Assembly: GCF_023206215.1 (NCBI RefSeq)
Contig: NZ_CP065800.1
Coordinates: forward strand, 1,302,001 to 1,366,000
Length of the DNA: 64,000 nucleotides
Origin: Butyrivibrio fibrisolvens
Lineage (GTDB): Bacteria > Bacillota > Clostridia > Lachnospirales > Lachnospiraceae
Reading direction: 5' to 3'
Of the stretch, positions 9,893-19,271 are shown one piece after another. The notes below the pieces were generated by a model, which was given only the letters and a program-made list of their open reading frames with translations, was not told where the DNA came from and ran no database searches. The translations under genes were made by a program, and so were the position numbers. How positions within the stretch are numbered: the stretch's first letter is position 1; the number at the start of each line of letters is the position of its first letter.

Positions 9893-10600
9893 ATGAAAAG
9901 TCTTATAATCGTTCCCGCATATAATGAAAGCGGCAATATAAAAGCTGTAATAGATAATATAAAAATCAAATGCCCATTTGCAGACTATATAGTAGTTAAT
10001 GACTGCTCTACAGATGATACGAGAGACATTTTGGATTCTATAGGCGCATCTTATATATCAGCTCCGGTAAACCTTGGAATAGGCGGTGCTGTCCAGTCGG
10101 GATACCGCTATGCATCTGAAAATGAATATGATGTTGCCATACAGGTAGATGGTGATGGCCAGCATGACGTATCCTATATTAAGGAAATGATAGACATTCT
10201 TGAAAGCGATAAATGTGATATAGTGATAGGTTCAAGGTTTCTTGAAAAGAACGGATTTCAGTCATCTAAGCTTAGAAGAACAGGAATCAGATTCCTGGAC
10301 TGGCTTATAAAAGTAACTTCCAGAGCTGTAGTTACAGATGCAACAAGTGGATTCAGGGCTGTCAATCGCCGCTTTATAGAATATTATGCCAAAGAATATC
10401 CTGATGACTACCCGGAACCGGAAGCCATTGTTATGGCAGCGCTTAATGGTGGAAGGATTAAGGAGTTACCGGTAGTTATGCGTGAAAGAGAAAATGGAGA
10501 GAGCTCTATTAACATGCGTAAATCCGTATATTATATGATTAAGGTTACTTTGGCTATCGTAATACGTAAGCTTTCGATTCGAAAAAATATTAAAAATTAA
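9893..10600 (+). CDS. GT2 family, dolichol-phosphate-mannose-synthase-like glycosyltransferase
   Basis: A 235-residue protein. The N-terminus (LIIVPAYNESGNI) and IQVDGDGQHD near residue 85 are the signatures of DPM1-type GT2 enzymes, which load a sugar onto polyprenyl phosphate. The C-terminus lacks the two membrane helices seen in GtrB-like relatives, so the product may be loosely membrane-bound. It stands just ahead of three large GT-C/GtrII-like genes that would use such lipid-phosphate sugars, which supports the role. It is divergent from the GT4 gene. Confidence 0.88.
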   Translation: MKSLIIVPAYNESGNIKAVIDNIKIKCPFADYIVVNDCSTDDTRDILDSIGASYISAPVNLGIGGAVQSGYRYASENEYDVAIQVDGDGQHDVSYIKEMIDILESDKCDIVIGSRFLEKNGFQSSKLRRTGIRFLDWLIKVTSRAVVTDATSGFRAVNRRFIEYYAKEYPDDYPEPEAIVMAALNGGRIKELPVVMRERENGESSINMRKSVYYMIKVTLAIVIRKLSIRKNIKN

Positions 10601-10653
10601 AAACTGTGGAAAATTAGAGAGCAGTAATTTTAAGGGATTATGGGAGATATAGA

Positions 10654-12447
10654 ATGAATTGTAAAAAAAGCAGATTAGTTCTGATATTTATAATAGATGC
10701 GTTGATCATACTCTTGGGTTCGATATATATTAATCTTCCTGGTGTATATTTTGATTCTGCAATCACAGATTTTATTGCAAGTACAATTGTTAATCCACAG
10801 ATTGATAATCAGACAGGAATGATGATGTCACATGTGGGAATCCCACTCATTGGTAATATATATTATGGAACACTGAGCATGTTTGCGCAGATCGCGGTTT
10901 TGCTATTTTTTCGCGGAACAGTATTTACCATTAGAATAGTTTATTTATTATATGTTATTATATGTGTTGATCTTATATTTTTAATAATATATCGGGCAGT
11001 AGGAAAATATTGGATTGGCATTTGCGGACTGGTATTATGTGGAACGAGTATTTCTATTTTGACATTAACAAGAACGCAGTATGACATTATGTTGCCTGGA
11101 GTATGTTTCTTTTTGCTCGCTATTTTATTCTTAGAAAAGATAATAACATCAAAGAACGATAACCATCTGGCGCTTGCTAAATTGTTTTATTTGATGGGAT
11201 TATTTCTTGGAGTTTCTTTTTACGATTATTTTTGCTTTTTATTTTTTGTGCCTGTAATTGTGTTTTTGGCGATAAAACATAATGGGCATCATCTCGTGTA
11301 TATGATTATATCTTCAATTTGGGGATTTTTGTGTGGCTGTAGTTTATATTTTTGCGGATTTGCAGACTCACTTATTACTAATGCTCTTGGAAATACCAGA
11401 CTTGCCTTCATAGTACTTATGATGTTTTGCACTTTATTTTTCGCTGCTTTAGCAGTTCCGGCATGTTTTTTTCTGAGAAAGAAGGCTATCCCTTATTTAA
11501 TCTGGAAGATTTATGTGATTTTGCTGGGATTGGTTTTTGTTGCTGCTATAGGTATAGCTGTTGTATGTTCACAAATATTGATAAGTAAGATCAGTAGCTT
11601 TAGCCTTGGCGGTGTAGAATCCAGGAAAACTGGTTCAAAAACAGCTTTTATTACGCACTTTTTCTTTCTTTTTTATTCGCTAGTCAGTGGACAGGCAGCT
11701 GAATTGCAGATTAATGGTGTATGTACGTCAGTATTTGGAAGGTTATACTTTTGGATTTTTCTTGTTATTACGATCGTACTTGTAATAATGATGATCATTA
11801 AAAGAGAGAGGAATAAAGACAGAGAATTTATACTATGGATGATGAGTTTTTACCTTTCATTTTATATCTGTTCCATTCCACTGATTTCCGGAATGCAGGA
11901 ACAACATATGGTTCCGCTTTTGTTTCTGATGTTTCCTTATATTGTTATCAGTGTATGTTATTTGGCAAGGGAACTTAAAGATGTGAGATATTTTGCTGTC
12001 GGCATTTTATCTTCGGTCTTTGTGATAATGAACCTGATAGATACATATTCGTTCTATCATGAACTTAATATGACACGAGGAGTTGGGGCCTATTCTGAGG
12101 AACTTAATTTATTATTTGAAGAGGCGTATGGCAGATCTTTAAAAGAGAAAGATGTTTATTTTCTGGTTAATCCCGGAGTACTTCCTTCTTTTGTATACCT
12201 GACAGATAATAATATCAAGGTTGAGCTGTTATATGGCATTGATGGTGGTTTTGATACAGATAAAGTCTCATTAATAGATGAATACCTGTCTGATGGATAT
12301 AATGTATTCTTGCTATCGGTCTATTATGACCTGGATGAGACAATTGATGATCTTAACAGGAATTATGATATTGTTGCTGAAGATAAAATAAACAGCTACG
12401 ATTCCAGGGGGACTTTGGTGTATAGCACAGCTGAAATTAAAGAATGA
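10654..12447 (+). CDS. Polytopic membrane protein, probable GT-C glycosyltransferase
   Basis: A protein of 597 residues with about 11 helices. The first outer loop has VYFDSAITDF followed by SHVGIPLIGNIYYG, an arrangement seen in GT-C-like proteins of surface-glycan loci, where an Asp in this loop is the candidate catalytic residue. A soluble tail begins near residue 470. The start ATG has GGGAGA 6 bases upstream. It lies between a DPM1-like GT2 gene and a GtrII-like gene, consistent with use of a polyprenyl-phosphate sugar. The specific reaction is unknown. Confidence 0.72.
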   Translation: MNCKKSRLVLIFIIDALIILLGSIYINLPGVYFDSAITDFIASTIVNPQIDNQTGMMMSHVGIPLIGNIYYGTLSMFAQIAVLLFFRGTVFTIRIVYLLYVIICVDLIFLIIYRAVGKYWIGICGLVLCGTSISILTLTRTQYDIMLPGVCFFLLAILFLEKIITSKNDNHLALAKLFYLMGLFLGVSFYDYFCFLFFVPVIVFLAIKHNGHHLVYMIISSIWGFLCGCSLYFCGFADSLITNALGNTRLAFIVLMMFCTLFFAALAVPACFFLRKKAIPYLIWKIYVILLGLVFVAAIGIAVVCSQILISKISSFSLGGVESRKTGSKTAFITHFFFLFYSLVSGQAAELQINGVCTSVFGRLYFWIFLVITIVLVIMMIIKRERNKDREFILWMMSFYLSFYICSIPLISGMQEQHMVPLLFLMFPYIVISVCYLARELKDVRYFAVGILSSVFVIMNLIDTYSFYHELNMTRGVGAYSEELNLLFEEAYGRSLKEKDVYFLVNPGVLPSFVYLTDNNIKVELLYGIDGGFDTDKVSLIDEYLSDGYNVFLLSVYYDLDETIDDLNRNYDIVAEDKINSYDSRGTLVYSTAEIKE

Positions 12448-12499
12448 TCGATTACCAATGAGTTGATTATATGATTATGTTTTTGGATGGAGATAGCAC

Positions 12500-14107
12500 A
12501 TGACGGATTATATTAGTAACATATTAGACAACAGGAAATTGCGATTATCATTTATAGCTACTATAGTAGTTGCGATAATTGCATATACATTCAAATTCAC
12601 AAATGCAGCGTATGGCTGGGATAATGTGGCGATTTCTTTAAACAAAGTGTATCCGAGCTTTGGCGGAGCAAAATGGCTCGGATGGTCAACTCCATTATTA
12701 ACGATGTTACAATCTATACCGTGGCTTGACGGAGTTATTGGAACGCTCCTTATGTCAGTGACGGTTTATATACTCATATTGACATTTGATGTTGAAACGT
12801 TAGCCGGAATAATCGCTACAGCTGCTATTTGTCAGGTTTCACCTACGATAATAATGGTGAATACTTATGGTTATTCTTTGGCATTTTATCTTGCTTTGCT
12901 TTTTTCTGTTTTAGGAGCTTATTTGCTGGTATCTTCAAATAAGCTGTCAATTAAGCAGATAATGCTTGCTATCATATGTATAGCAGTTTCTGCAGGCTAT
13001 TATGGGGCTTTTTTGACGACAACATTTACAGTTTTGTTTTTGAAAATCCTGATGGACATCTTTTATGGTAAGACATTTAAAGAGGTTTCAAGAACGTGTA
13101 CTGCTTTTATAGGAATCCCTGTTATAGCAGTTGCGATTTTCTATTTGATTCTTAGAATTTTACTAGCAGTTTCTGGACAACAGTTACAGGCGTACGGTGG
13201 AGAGAATAATATATCGTCACTGGGAAGCATTATTTCATTTTTATCATTTAAGCGTATCGCTGATGTTTATGGTGCCTGCTTGTACTACTACATTTACAGA
13301 TCTTTCACTCCGCATCTTTTGACGGTTATTATTTTTATATTATTTGCAGTTGCCATAATCGTTCTTTTGAAGCGTAAGGTATTAGTGATTCGGGATAGTG
13401 CCAAAAATGTAGCACTTGCCGTAGTGATCATATTATTGATGCCGGTTGCGATGGGATTTCTTGGGCTATTTACAACACAGATCCATGAACTTATGTATTT
13501 TGGGTATTCTATGCCCTATCTTACTGTTGTAGTGGTATGTGAGCTTTTGTATAAGACTTATAGATCAGATGATTCTAACGTAAAGTTTATCAAGAGTCTG
13601 GAGATAGTCATTTCATGCCTGCTTGTAGCTTATATTTATTTTGGAATAGTGCTTGCTAATACTGTTGCAATTAGAGCGAGCAGCTATATGCAATCTACGT
13701 ATGCTTTATGCATCAGGGTTGTTGACAGAATTGAATGTACTGAAGGATTCACTGGAGAAGAGCAGGTATGCGTGATCTATTGTCCGTCTGAAGGAGATAG
13801 CTATATAGATTCTACAGGACTTACATCGATTCCAATTTTAGATGATCTTTGGAATGTTTCTGATTCAAGAGTAAATGGACTTAATGACTTTAATGTTCCT
13901 CTTTTTATCAGAAATATTATGGGGGTTCCAGTTGATGTAAAACAATATACGTCTCTTGACAGCTTTTATGAAGACTGCGACTTATCTGATCTGGAGGAAA
14001 GCCAGATTAGTGATATGGAGATGTTTCCGAATAATAGCTGCGTTCGAAAAGTTGGAAACAGGATAGTTGTAATGCTTAACCGAGGAATCGAAGAATTGGA
14101 GCAGTAA
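12500..14107 (+). CDS. GtrII-like glucosyltransferase domain membrane protein
   Basis: A protein of 535 residues with 10 to 12 helices. The N-terminal loop (YGWDNVAISLNKVYPSFGGA) and the following GWSTPLLTML and VNTYGYSLAF segments fit the GtrII family, which transfers glucosyl-type residues from a polyprenyl-phosphate donor to a surface polymer. A soluble C-terminal domain of about 130 residues follows. The ribosome site GGAGATAGCAC precedes ATG. A second, broken gene of almost the same length (about 534 codons) lies at 24.3 kb, so the locus once held at least two members. Confidence 0.78.
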   Translation: MTDYISNILDNRKLRLSFIATIVVAIIAYTFKFTNAAYGWDNVAISLNKVYPSFGGAKWLGWSTPLLTMLQSIPWLDGVIGTLLMSVTVYILILTFDVETLAGIIATAAICQVSPTIIMVNTYGYSLAFYLALLFSVLGAYLLVSSNKLSIKQIMLAIICIAVSAGYYGAFLTTTFTVLFLKILMDIFYGKTFKEVSRTCTAFIGIPVIAVAIFYLILRILLAVSGQQLQAYGGENNISSLGSIISFLSFKRIADVYGACLYYYIYRSFTPHLLTVIIFILFAVAIIVLLKRKVLVIRDSAKNVALAVVIILLMPVAMGFLGLFTTQIHELMYFGYSMPYLTVVVVCELLYKTYRSDDSNVKFIKSLEIVISCLLVAYIYFGIVLANTVAIRASSYMQSTYALCIRVVDRIECTEGFTGEEQVCVIYCPSEGDSYIDSTGLTSIPILDDLWNVSDSRVNGLNDFNVPLFIRNIMGVPVDVKQYTSLDSFYEDCDLSDLEESQISDMEMFPNNSCVRKVGNRIVVMLNRGIEELEQ

Positions 14108-14113
14108 AAGGAG

Positions 14114-15826
14114 ATGGAGAAAAAGACCAAAGCTTATATTGTAATTTTATACCTTATCGAAATTGTTATTGGAATTTTCTACGTCTCAAGATTCACGATA
14201 CCCGTTCATTCTCATGTAGATGAGGAACTGTATTTGGCAATGGCTAAGTCCTTCCACTACGGTCACGGATTCATGCAATATGGCGATATACTTAATTACA
14301 AGGCGGTATTGTACTCGTGTGTTATTTCTGTAGCGTATTACTTTTATGATCCTGAATATATATTATTCTACGTAAGAATAATAAATGTGGTGATAATGGG
14401 TAGCGCTATATTTCCAGCGTATAAGTTGGCAGATAAAGTTATCACTGATAGAAATAAGGCCATAATGGCTACTCTCCTGATTTCGATAGTACCGGAGATG
14501 GCTATGACGGGATATATAATGCAGGAGATATTATACTATCCCCTGCTATTATGGGCTTTTTATCTTATGTATATGGATATAAGGACAGAAGGTGTGTCTC
14601 TTTATACAGTATTTACCCCTGTTCTTTATATGTTAGCCTTTTTTACCAAAACGGTTGGATTTATATTTCCACTATTATATGCAGGGTACTTGCTTATAAA
14701 GAGTTTATTAAGTAAAAAGGACTATTTAAAAATCCTGATCAATACGATGATCTGTGCGGTGATGTATCTGGCAGAATCAGGTCTGATTAATTTAATAAAT
14801 GGCGGATCAGGGTCTAATCATTATTCGTCACAGGTTACTAACCTTTTTCCCATTACATTTGTTACAGTCAGGTGCCTGGTAGTGGGAGTGCTTTTTTATG
14901 CAGCGTGCACCTTCATCTCTATGGGGGTATTTGCTATTGCTGTTCCTGTCAGAAAGATTAGAGAGTATAAGGAAAGCGACAAAGAGTTTTGCCTATTATT
15001 GATTTGCTTTCTTATTGCAAGCATTGTAGAGATAATAGTACTTGTCGTATATACAGAGCATAGAGATTTCCTATATCCGGCGAAGTATTTATACAGATAT
15101 GTTTTTCCTGTTTTTGCACCTTTGTTTATATTGATGATAGAAGGACTTGATCTTCCGGTAAATAATTTCAGTTCAAAAATCGGACTGGTTATAATTGTAA
15201 GAATTATTCTATTTTCATCTATAGTATTACTGATTTATTACCTTGTAGCCGGAACGGATATAGCAAGCGGAATTGTAGATGGTCTATTATTTACAACATT
15301 AACCAATGCTGTTAACCATGTATGGAGATATTCGGGAATAGCATTTGCTGCGATCTTATTGCTCTTATCGGTGGCTATGCTGTATCTTTGCAGAAAGACT
15401 AATGCAGAGGATTACAGATTCAACTTTAAAATGGTCATATCATTATATGCGATATACTTTATAGTGTTTGATATAATAAATTTCGTTCAACTGCCATATT
15501 ATAGTAACGTAATATGTAATGGCAATCTAAACGAAAAACAGTTTATTGAGATTGCCAGGTGGCTTAATAGCAATGAACACGATACAGTTATATATGTATG
15601 CTCAGGACATGAGCCTGAGAATAGCCTTTGGGGCTATATAAGAGATGATTATAGTATCTATACATATGAAGAGTACATTTCTGAATGTGATAATAAAGAA
15701 ATAGAAGATGAATCTGTAATTATTGTAGATAAGAATTCGGCGAAGAAATATGCTTTAGAATTTGAAGAAGAGTTATATTCTACTAATGACTATTGGATAA
15801 TGCTTTATAGAAAGAATGGCCTGTGA
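14114..15826 (+). CDS. GT-C/GT39-like glycosyltransferase, polytopic membrane protein
   Basis: A protein of 570 residues with about 12 helices. The first outer loop, FTIPVHSHVDEELYLAMAKS, has the Asp-Glu pair at the position of the catalytic acid in PMT/ArnT-like enzymes. It begins 6 bases after the previous gene. The AAAGGAG touching the ATG is too close to be ideal, and TTGGAG about 12 bases upstream may serve instead. The soluble C-terminal tail is about 80 residues. It precedes a GT4 gene that begins one base after its stop, so the two are likely coupled. Confidence 0.78.
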   Translation: MEKKTKAYIVILYLIEIVIGIFYVSRFTIPVHSHVDEELYLAMAKSFHYGHGFMQYGDILNYKAVLYSCVISVAYYFYDPEYILFYVRIINVVIMGSAIFPAYKLADKVITDRNKAIMATLLISIVPEMAMTGYIMQEILYYPLLLWAFYLMYMDIRTEGVSLYTVFTPVLYMLAFFTKTVGFIFPLLYAGYLLIKSLLSKKDYLKILINTMICAVMYLAESGLINLINGGSGSNHYSSQVTNLFPITFVTVRCLVVGVLFYAACTFISMGVFAIAVPVRKIREYKESDKEFCLLLICFLIASIVEIIVLVVYTEHRDFLYPAKYLYRYVFPVFAPLFILMIEGLDLPVNNFSSKIGLVIIVRIILFSSIVLLIYYLVAGTDIASGIVDGLLFTTLTNAVNHVWRYSGIAFAAILLLLSVAMLYLCRKTNAEDYRFNFKMVISLYAIYFIVFDIINFVQLPYYSNVICNGNLNEKQFIEIARWLNSNEHDTVIYVCSGHEPENSLWGYIRDDYSIYTYEEYISECDNKEIEDESVIIVDKNSAKKYALEFEEELYSTNDYWIMLYRKNGL

Positions 15827-15827
15827 T

Positions 15828-17057
15828 ATGAAGCTAATACAGATAAATACTGTGTGTAATACAAGTGTTGGACATATTATGGGTAATATCCAGAAGGCAG
15901 CTATTGAAGCTGGCTTTGAAACATTGTCAATTTATGGCCGCAGAAAAGGGTATAAGGATATTCCGTGCCTTAAAGTTGGTAATGGCTTTTCATTCTGGGC
16001 GCATGTAATCCTGACATCAGTAACGGATCTGCATGGACTTGGATCATATTATGTTACTAAGAAGATAATAAGAGTTTTAAAATATGAGAAGCCTGATATC
16101 ATACACCTTCATAATATTCATGGGTACTATCTGAATTACAGATTACTGTTTGATTATCTTAAAAATTACTATCAGGGACAGATTGTTTGGACACTTCATG
16201 ATTGCTGGGCATATACAGGTCACTGCGCATATTATACAGGAGCTGGATGCAACAGATGGATAGATGGATGCTATAGCTGCCCTGAAAAGGGAGAGTACCC
16301 TATAAGCCTGATGCTTGATGAATCTAAGTATAATTACAAAGCTAAGAGGAATTCATTTACAGGACTTAATAATCTGACACTAATCGTTCCTTCAAAATGG
16401 CTGGAAGTACAGGTGAAAAGATCTTTTTTGAAAGACTATCCTGTTAAAGTAGTCTCAAATGGAATAGATTTTGAGATTTTTCATCCTGTACAGCAAGTGG
16501 ATATAAGAAAAAAATTTAATATTCCAGATAATAAAAAGATTCTGCTGGGAGTTGCATTATATTGGAATAAGAGAAAAGGCATGGATGACTTTATAAAACT
16601 TGCAAAAATTCTACCAGAGGTATATGTTATTGTTTTAGTCGGAGTAAGTGCTAGACAGAGGAAAGATCTTCCAGATAATATCATAGGGATAGATAGGACA
16701 GACAATCAAAGGGAACTTGCAGCATTATATACAGAAGCACATATTTTTGTTAATCCTTCTGTAGAAGAGACATTTTCAATGGTTACTGTTGAATCTATGG
16801 CTTGTGGTACTCCTGTTATAGTTCTGGATACAAGCGCGGTATGTGAACTAGTCAATGAGAAGTGCGGCGTGGTACTTCACAAAGAGACTGATATTCCAGT
16901 ACCAGCTAATCTGTACATGGATGCTATAAATGAGATAGATTGCAGAATGCAGGCAGATGAGATTACTGCTGATACCGTAGTTTTGAATGCCTTAAAGTAT
17001 GGTGTAAAAGATCAGACGGATAAGATTGTTGAGTTATATAAGAATATAACAACATAA
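15828..17057 (+). CDS. GT4 family glycosyltransferase
   Basis: About 409 residues from MKLIQINTVCNTSVG, which matches typical GT4 N-termini; an ATG at 15816 inside the previous gene would add four residues. The GT-B fold is shown by IIHLHNIHGYYLNY in the N-terminal domain and by VNPSVEETFSMVTVESMACG, the donor-binding E-x7-E loop, near residue 310. A Cys-rich insert around residues 120 to 155 (HDCWAYTGHCAYYTGAGC) is common in WcaC/WbaZ-like relatives. It acts in the cytosol on lipid-linked glycan intermediates; the sugar is not predictable. Confidence 0.9.
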   Translation: MKLIQINTVCNTSVGHIMGNIQKAAIEAGFETLSIYGRRKGYKDIPCLKVGNGFSFWAHVILTSVTDLHGLGSYYVTKKIIRVLKYEKPDIIHLHNIHGYYLNYRLLFDYLKNYYQGQIVWTLHDCWAYTGHCAYYTGAGCNRWIDGCYSCPEKGEYPISLMLDESKYNYKAKRNSFTGLNNLTLIVPSKWLEVQVKRSFLKDYPVKVVSNGIDFEIFHPVQQVDIRKKFNIPDNKKILLGVALYWNKRKGMDDFIKLAKILPEVYVIVLVGVSARQRKDLPDNIIGIDRTDNQRELAALYTEAHIFVNPSVEETFSMVTVESMACGTPVIVLDTSAVCELVNEKCGVVLHKETDIPVPANLYMDAINEIDCRMQADEITADTVVLNALKYGVKDQTDKIVELYKNITT

Positions 17058-17086
17058 AGATCACGTTGAGGGTTATTATTCAAGGG

Positions 17087-18085
17087 ATGAATAGAGATAA
17101 ACTTAAGTGGCTATTTTATGAAAAAAGGTTTGAACTTAGGAATAACAGAATAACTGATATAATCAGAAGACATATTATTATTCCGGTGTTTGGACACGAA
17201 CTTCGTACATTTGTCTATGGAGGAAAGATTCTTCATGGCCCCGAATATGCCAATAAGAAGATCGCGGAACTGATAAATGGTGAAAAGCCGTTTATGGTAT
17301 CGAGGTTTGGTAATACAGAAATAAATAACCTAGATTCATATATGCGAAAAACAATATGTGGATTATCAGAAGAATATAAGGACTTCGATAAAAAGTGGTG
17401 GGATAACTTATCCATCCAGGCGGGTTTCTTCCCAAAAGATGAATCTTTACATGAAAAGTTTGCAAAAGTATTATATTCTAGCGCTAAAGAAGTAGATGTT
17501 CTAGGTGTGTGGAACAGACGTATGGAAGACTATTACATTAGAACTGCTATGCCAGATGTTGAAATAACAGCGCTTAGATGGCTTGAACCCTGGTATAGTG
17601 ATACTCCATGGACATGGGCACTTAAGGGGAAGAAAGTACTTGTAATACATCCATTTGAAGATTCTATTAAAGAGCAGTATCAGAAAAGAAAAGTTATTTT
17701 CCCTGAAAATGAATTATTACCTGAGTGTGAACTTGATGTACTAAAAGCTGTTCAAACATTGGGAGATAATAAAGACGACAGGTTTAATACCTGGTTTGAT
17801 GCTCTTGAATACATGTATGATGAAGCGTTGAAAAGGGACTTTGATGTGGCAATAATTGGATGTGGGGCTTATGGTATGCCACTTGCTGCCATGCTTAAGA
17901 AGGCAGGTAAGAAGACTATACATATTGGAGGAGTCACTCAGTGTTTATTTGGAATTAAGGGCAGTAGATGGGTTAATAGCCCTCTTGATAAGAAAATTCC
18001 AATTAATGAAAAATGGATTTATCCAAAAGAAAATGAGACACCACATAATTCAACTGATGTTGAAAATGGATGTTATTGGAAATGA
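17087..18085 (+). CDS. GT-D/DUF1792-like putative glycosyltransferase
   Basis: A protein of about 332 residues. The segment KPFMVSRFGNTEINNL and the C-terminal VAIIGCGAYGMPLAAMLKKA followed by HIGGVTQCLFGIKGSRW resemble proteins related to the GT-D fold (DUF1792) in capsule loci. A cytosolic sugar-transfer role is inferred from this resemblance and from position between GT4 and GT2 genes. The start is uncertain: ATG at 17087 is preferred, but a TTG at 17066 after a possible site keeps the frame and adds seven residues. There are no membrane segments. Confidence 0.62.
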   Translation: MNRDKLKWLFYEKRFELRNNRITDIIRRHIIIPVFGHELRTFVYGGKILHGPEYANKKIAELINGEKPFMVSRFGNTEINNLDSYMRKTICGLSEEYKDFDKKWWDNLSIQAGFFPKDESLHEKFAKVLYSSAKEVDVLGVWNRRMEDYYIRTAMPDVEITALRWLEPWYSDTPWTWALKGKKVLVIHPFEDSIKEQYQKRKVIFPENELLPECELDVLKAVQTLGDNKDDRFNTWFDALEYMYDEALKRDFDVAIIGCGAYGMPLAAMLKKAGKKTIHIGGVTQCLFGIKGSRWVNSPLDKKIPINEKWIYPKENETPHNSTDVENGCYWK

Positions 18086-18132
18086 ATAATAAGTATGGTG
18101 ATCGCACGAATGAGGACAAAAGATAGTACTAT

Positions 18133-18927
18133 ATGAATATACCAAAAGTTTCGCTGATCATGACAACGTATAATAGTCATGAAAATTTTACAAAATCTAT
18201 AGAGAGTGTGCTTACTCAGGATTATCCGTCAATCGAGCTGGTGATTGTTGACGGTGGTTCAACCGATGGAACAGTTGAAATAATAAAAAAATATGCTTCA
18301 TTAATTGAAAATAGTGGCGATGCCTATAAGAATTTTACTATTGTCTGGATCAGTGAAAAAGATGATGGCATTTACGATGGAATGAACAAGGGTATCCGTA
18401 TGGCGTCGGGAGATGTGATAGCTGTTTTTAATGATGAGTTTACATGTACAGATGCCGTTTCTAAATATATACGGACTTTGAATGAGGGAGATTATGATGC
18501 TGTTCATTCAGACCTTGTATATGCTGATGGTGATACTCTGAAAAGATATTGGCATATGCCAAATGGCAGCATTCATCTTGGCTGGATGCCGGCTCATCCA
18601 ACGCTATATATAAGGCGAGAGATATACGATAGATATGGCTTATATAAAACGGAATATCACAGTTCTTCTGATTATGAATTTATGATAAGAATATTGAGAG
18701 ATGGTACTCTAAAACTTGGGTATATTCCGGAAGTTCTCATGAAGATGTTCTATGGTGGAACCTCTAGTGCAGGAATAAAAGGATATGGAAGGAATACAAA
18801 AGAGGCGTACCAAGCTCTAGTAGGTAATAAAGTGGCTTTTCCGGCGTTGATTATTATATGTAGAATAATTCGAACTTTGTGGCAGTATGTGATTGCGTTG
18901 AGAATGCAACTAAGGAAAAATAATTAA
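18133..18927 (+). CDS. GT2 family glycosyltransferase (WcaA/WfgS-like)
   Basis: A 264-residue protein. The N-terminal VSLIMTTYNSHENF, LVIVDGGSTDGT near residue 37 and ISEKDDGIYDGMNKGI near residue 75 are hallmark motifs of short GT2 enzymes in glycan loci. In place of the usual NSDD metal-binding loop, this protein has FNDEF at about residue 97, which still supplies two acidic residues but is unusual. It lies 47 bases after the GT-D-like gene and is the last intact gene of region 1. Confidence 0.88.
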   Translation: MNIPKVSLIMTTYNSHENFTKSIESVLTQDYPSIELVIVDGGSTDGTVEIIKKYASLIENSGDAYKNFTIVWISEKDDGIYDGMNKGIRMASGDVIAVFNDEFTCTDAVSKYIRTLNEGDYDAVHSDLVYADGDTLKRYWHMPNGSIHLGWMPAHPTLYIRREIYDRYGLYKTEYHSSSDYEFMIRILRDGTLKLGYIPEVLMKMFYGGTSSAGIKGYGRNTKEAYQALVGNKVAFPALIIICRIIRTLWQYVIALRMQLRKNN

Positions 18928-19271
18928 TTAGAAAGCTTAATGAATTAATTACAAATGTGTAGAAATTCTTTCGGAATTTACTTATGAAGCTATTTCAAAA
19001 TCAGAATATGATTCTGTAGTTAAGGGATTAAGACATCTGATGTATGTAGGAGAGGATGTTGTAAAGTGTAGAGCAAGGACTAGCTGTCCCCTTATTCATA
19101 TCAAAGAAGATAACAAAAATGTCTAGTCTTTCTAAATAATTGACAGGAGTGTGAGGCGGCAGATTGAGGGATGTAATCGCTATTTTTTAAACATACCGAG
19201 CATATAAAAAGAATTTTCTCGTTCAGTAGTGAGTAGGTTAAAAACATAGAAGGATAGGATTAGAAGAAGAG
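18928..19271. other. Intergenic stretch with a short open remnant
   Basis: The only structure seen is an open stretch of 56 codons on + (18959-19126, containing YDSVVKGLRHLMYVGEDVV) with no start codon or ribosome site. It looks like the C-terminal tail of a lost gene but I do not recognise it. The 60 bases before the MBOAT gene contain GAAGGATAGG and could hold its leader. Confidence 0.35.
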
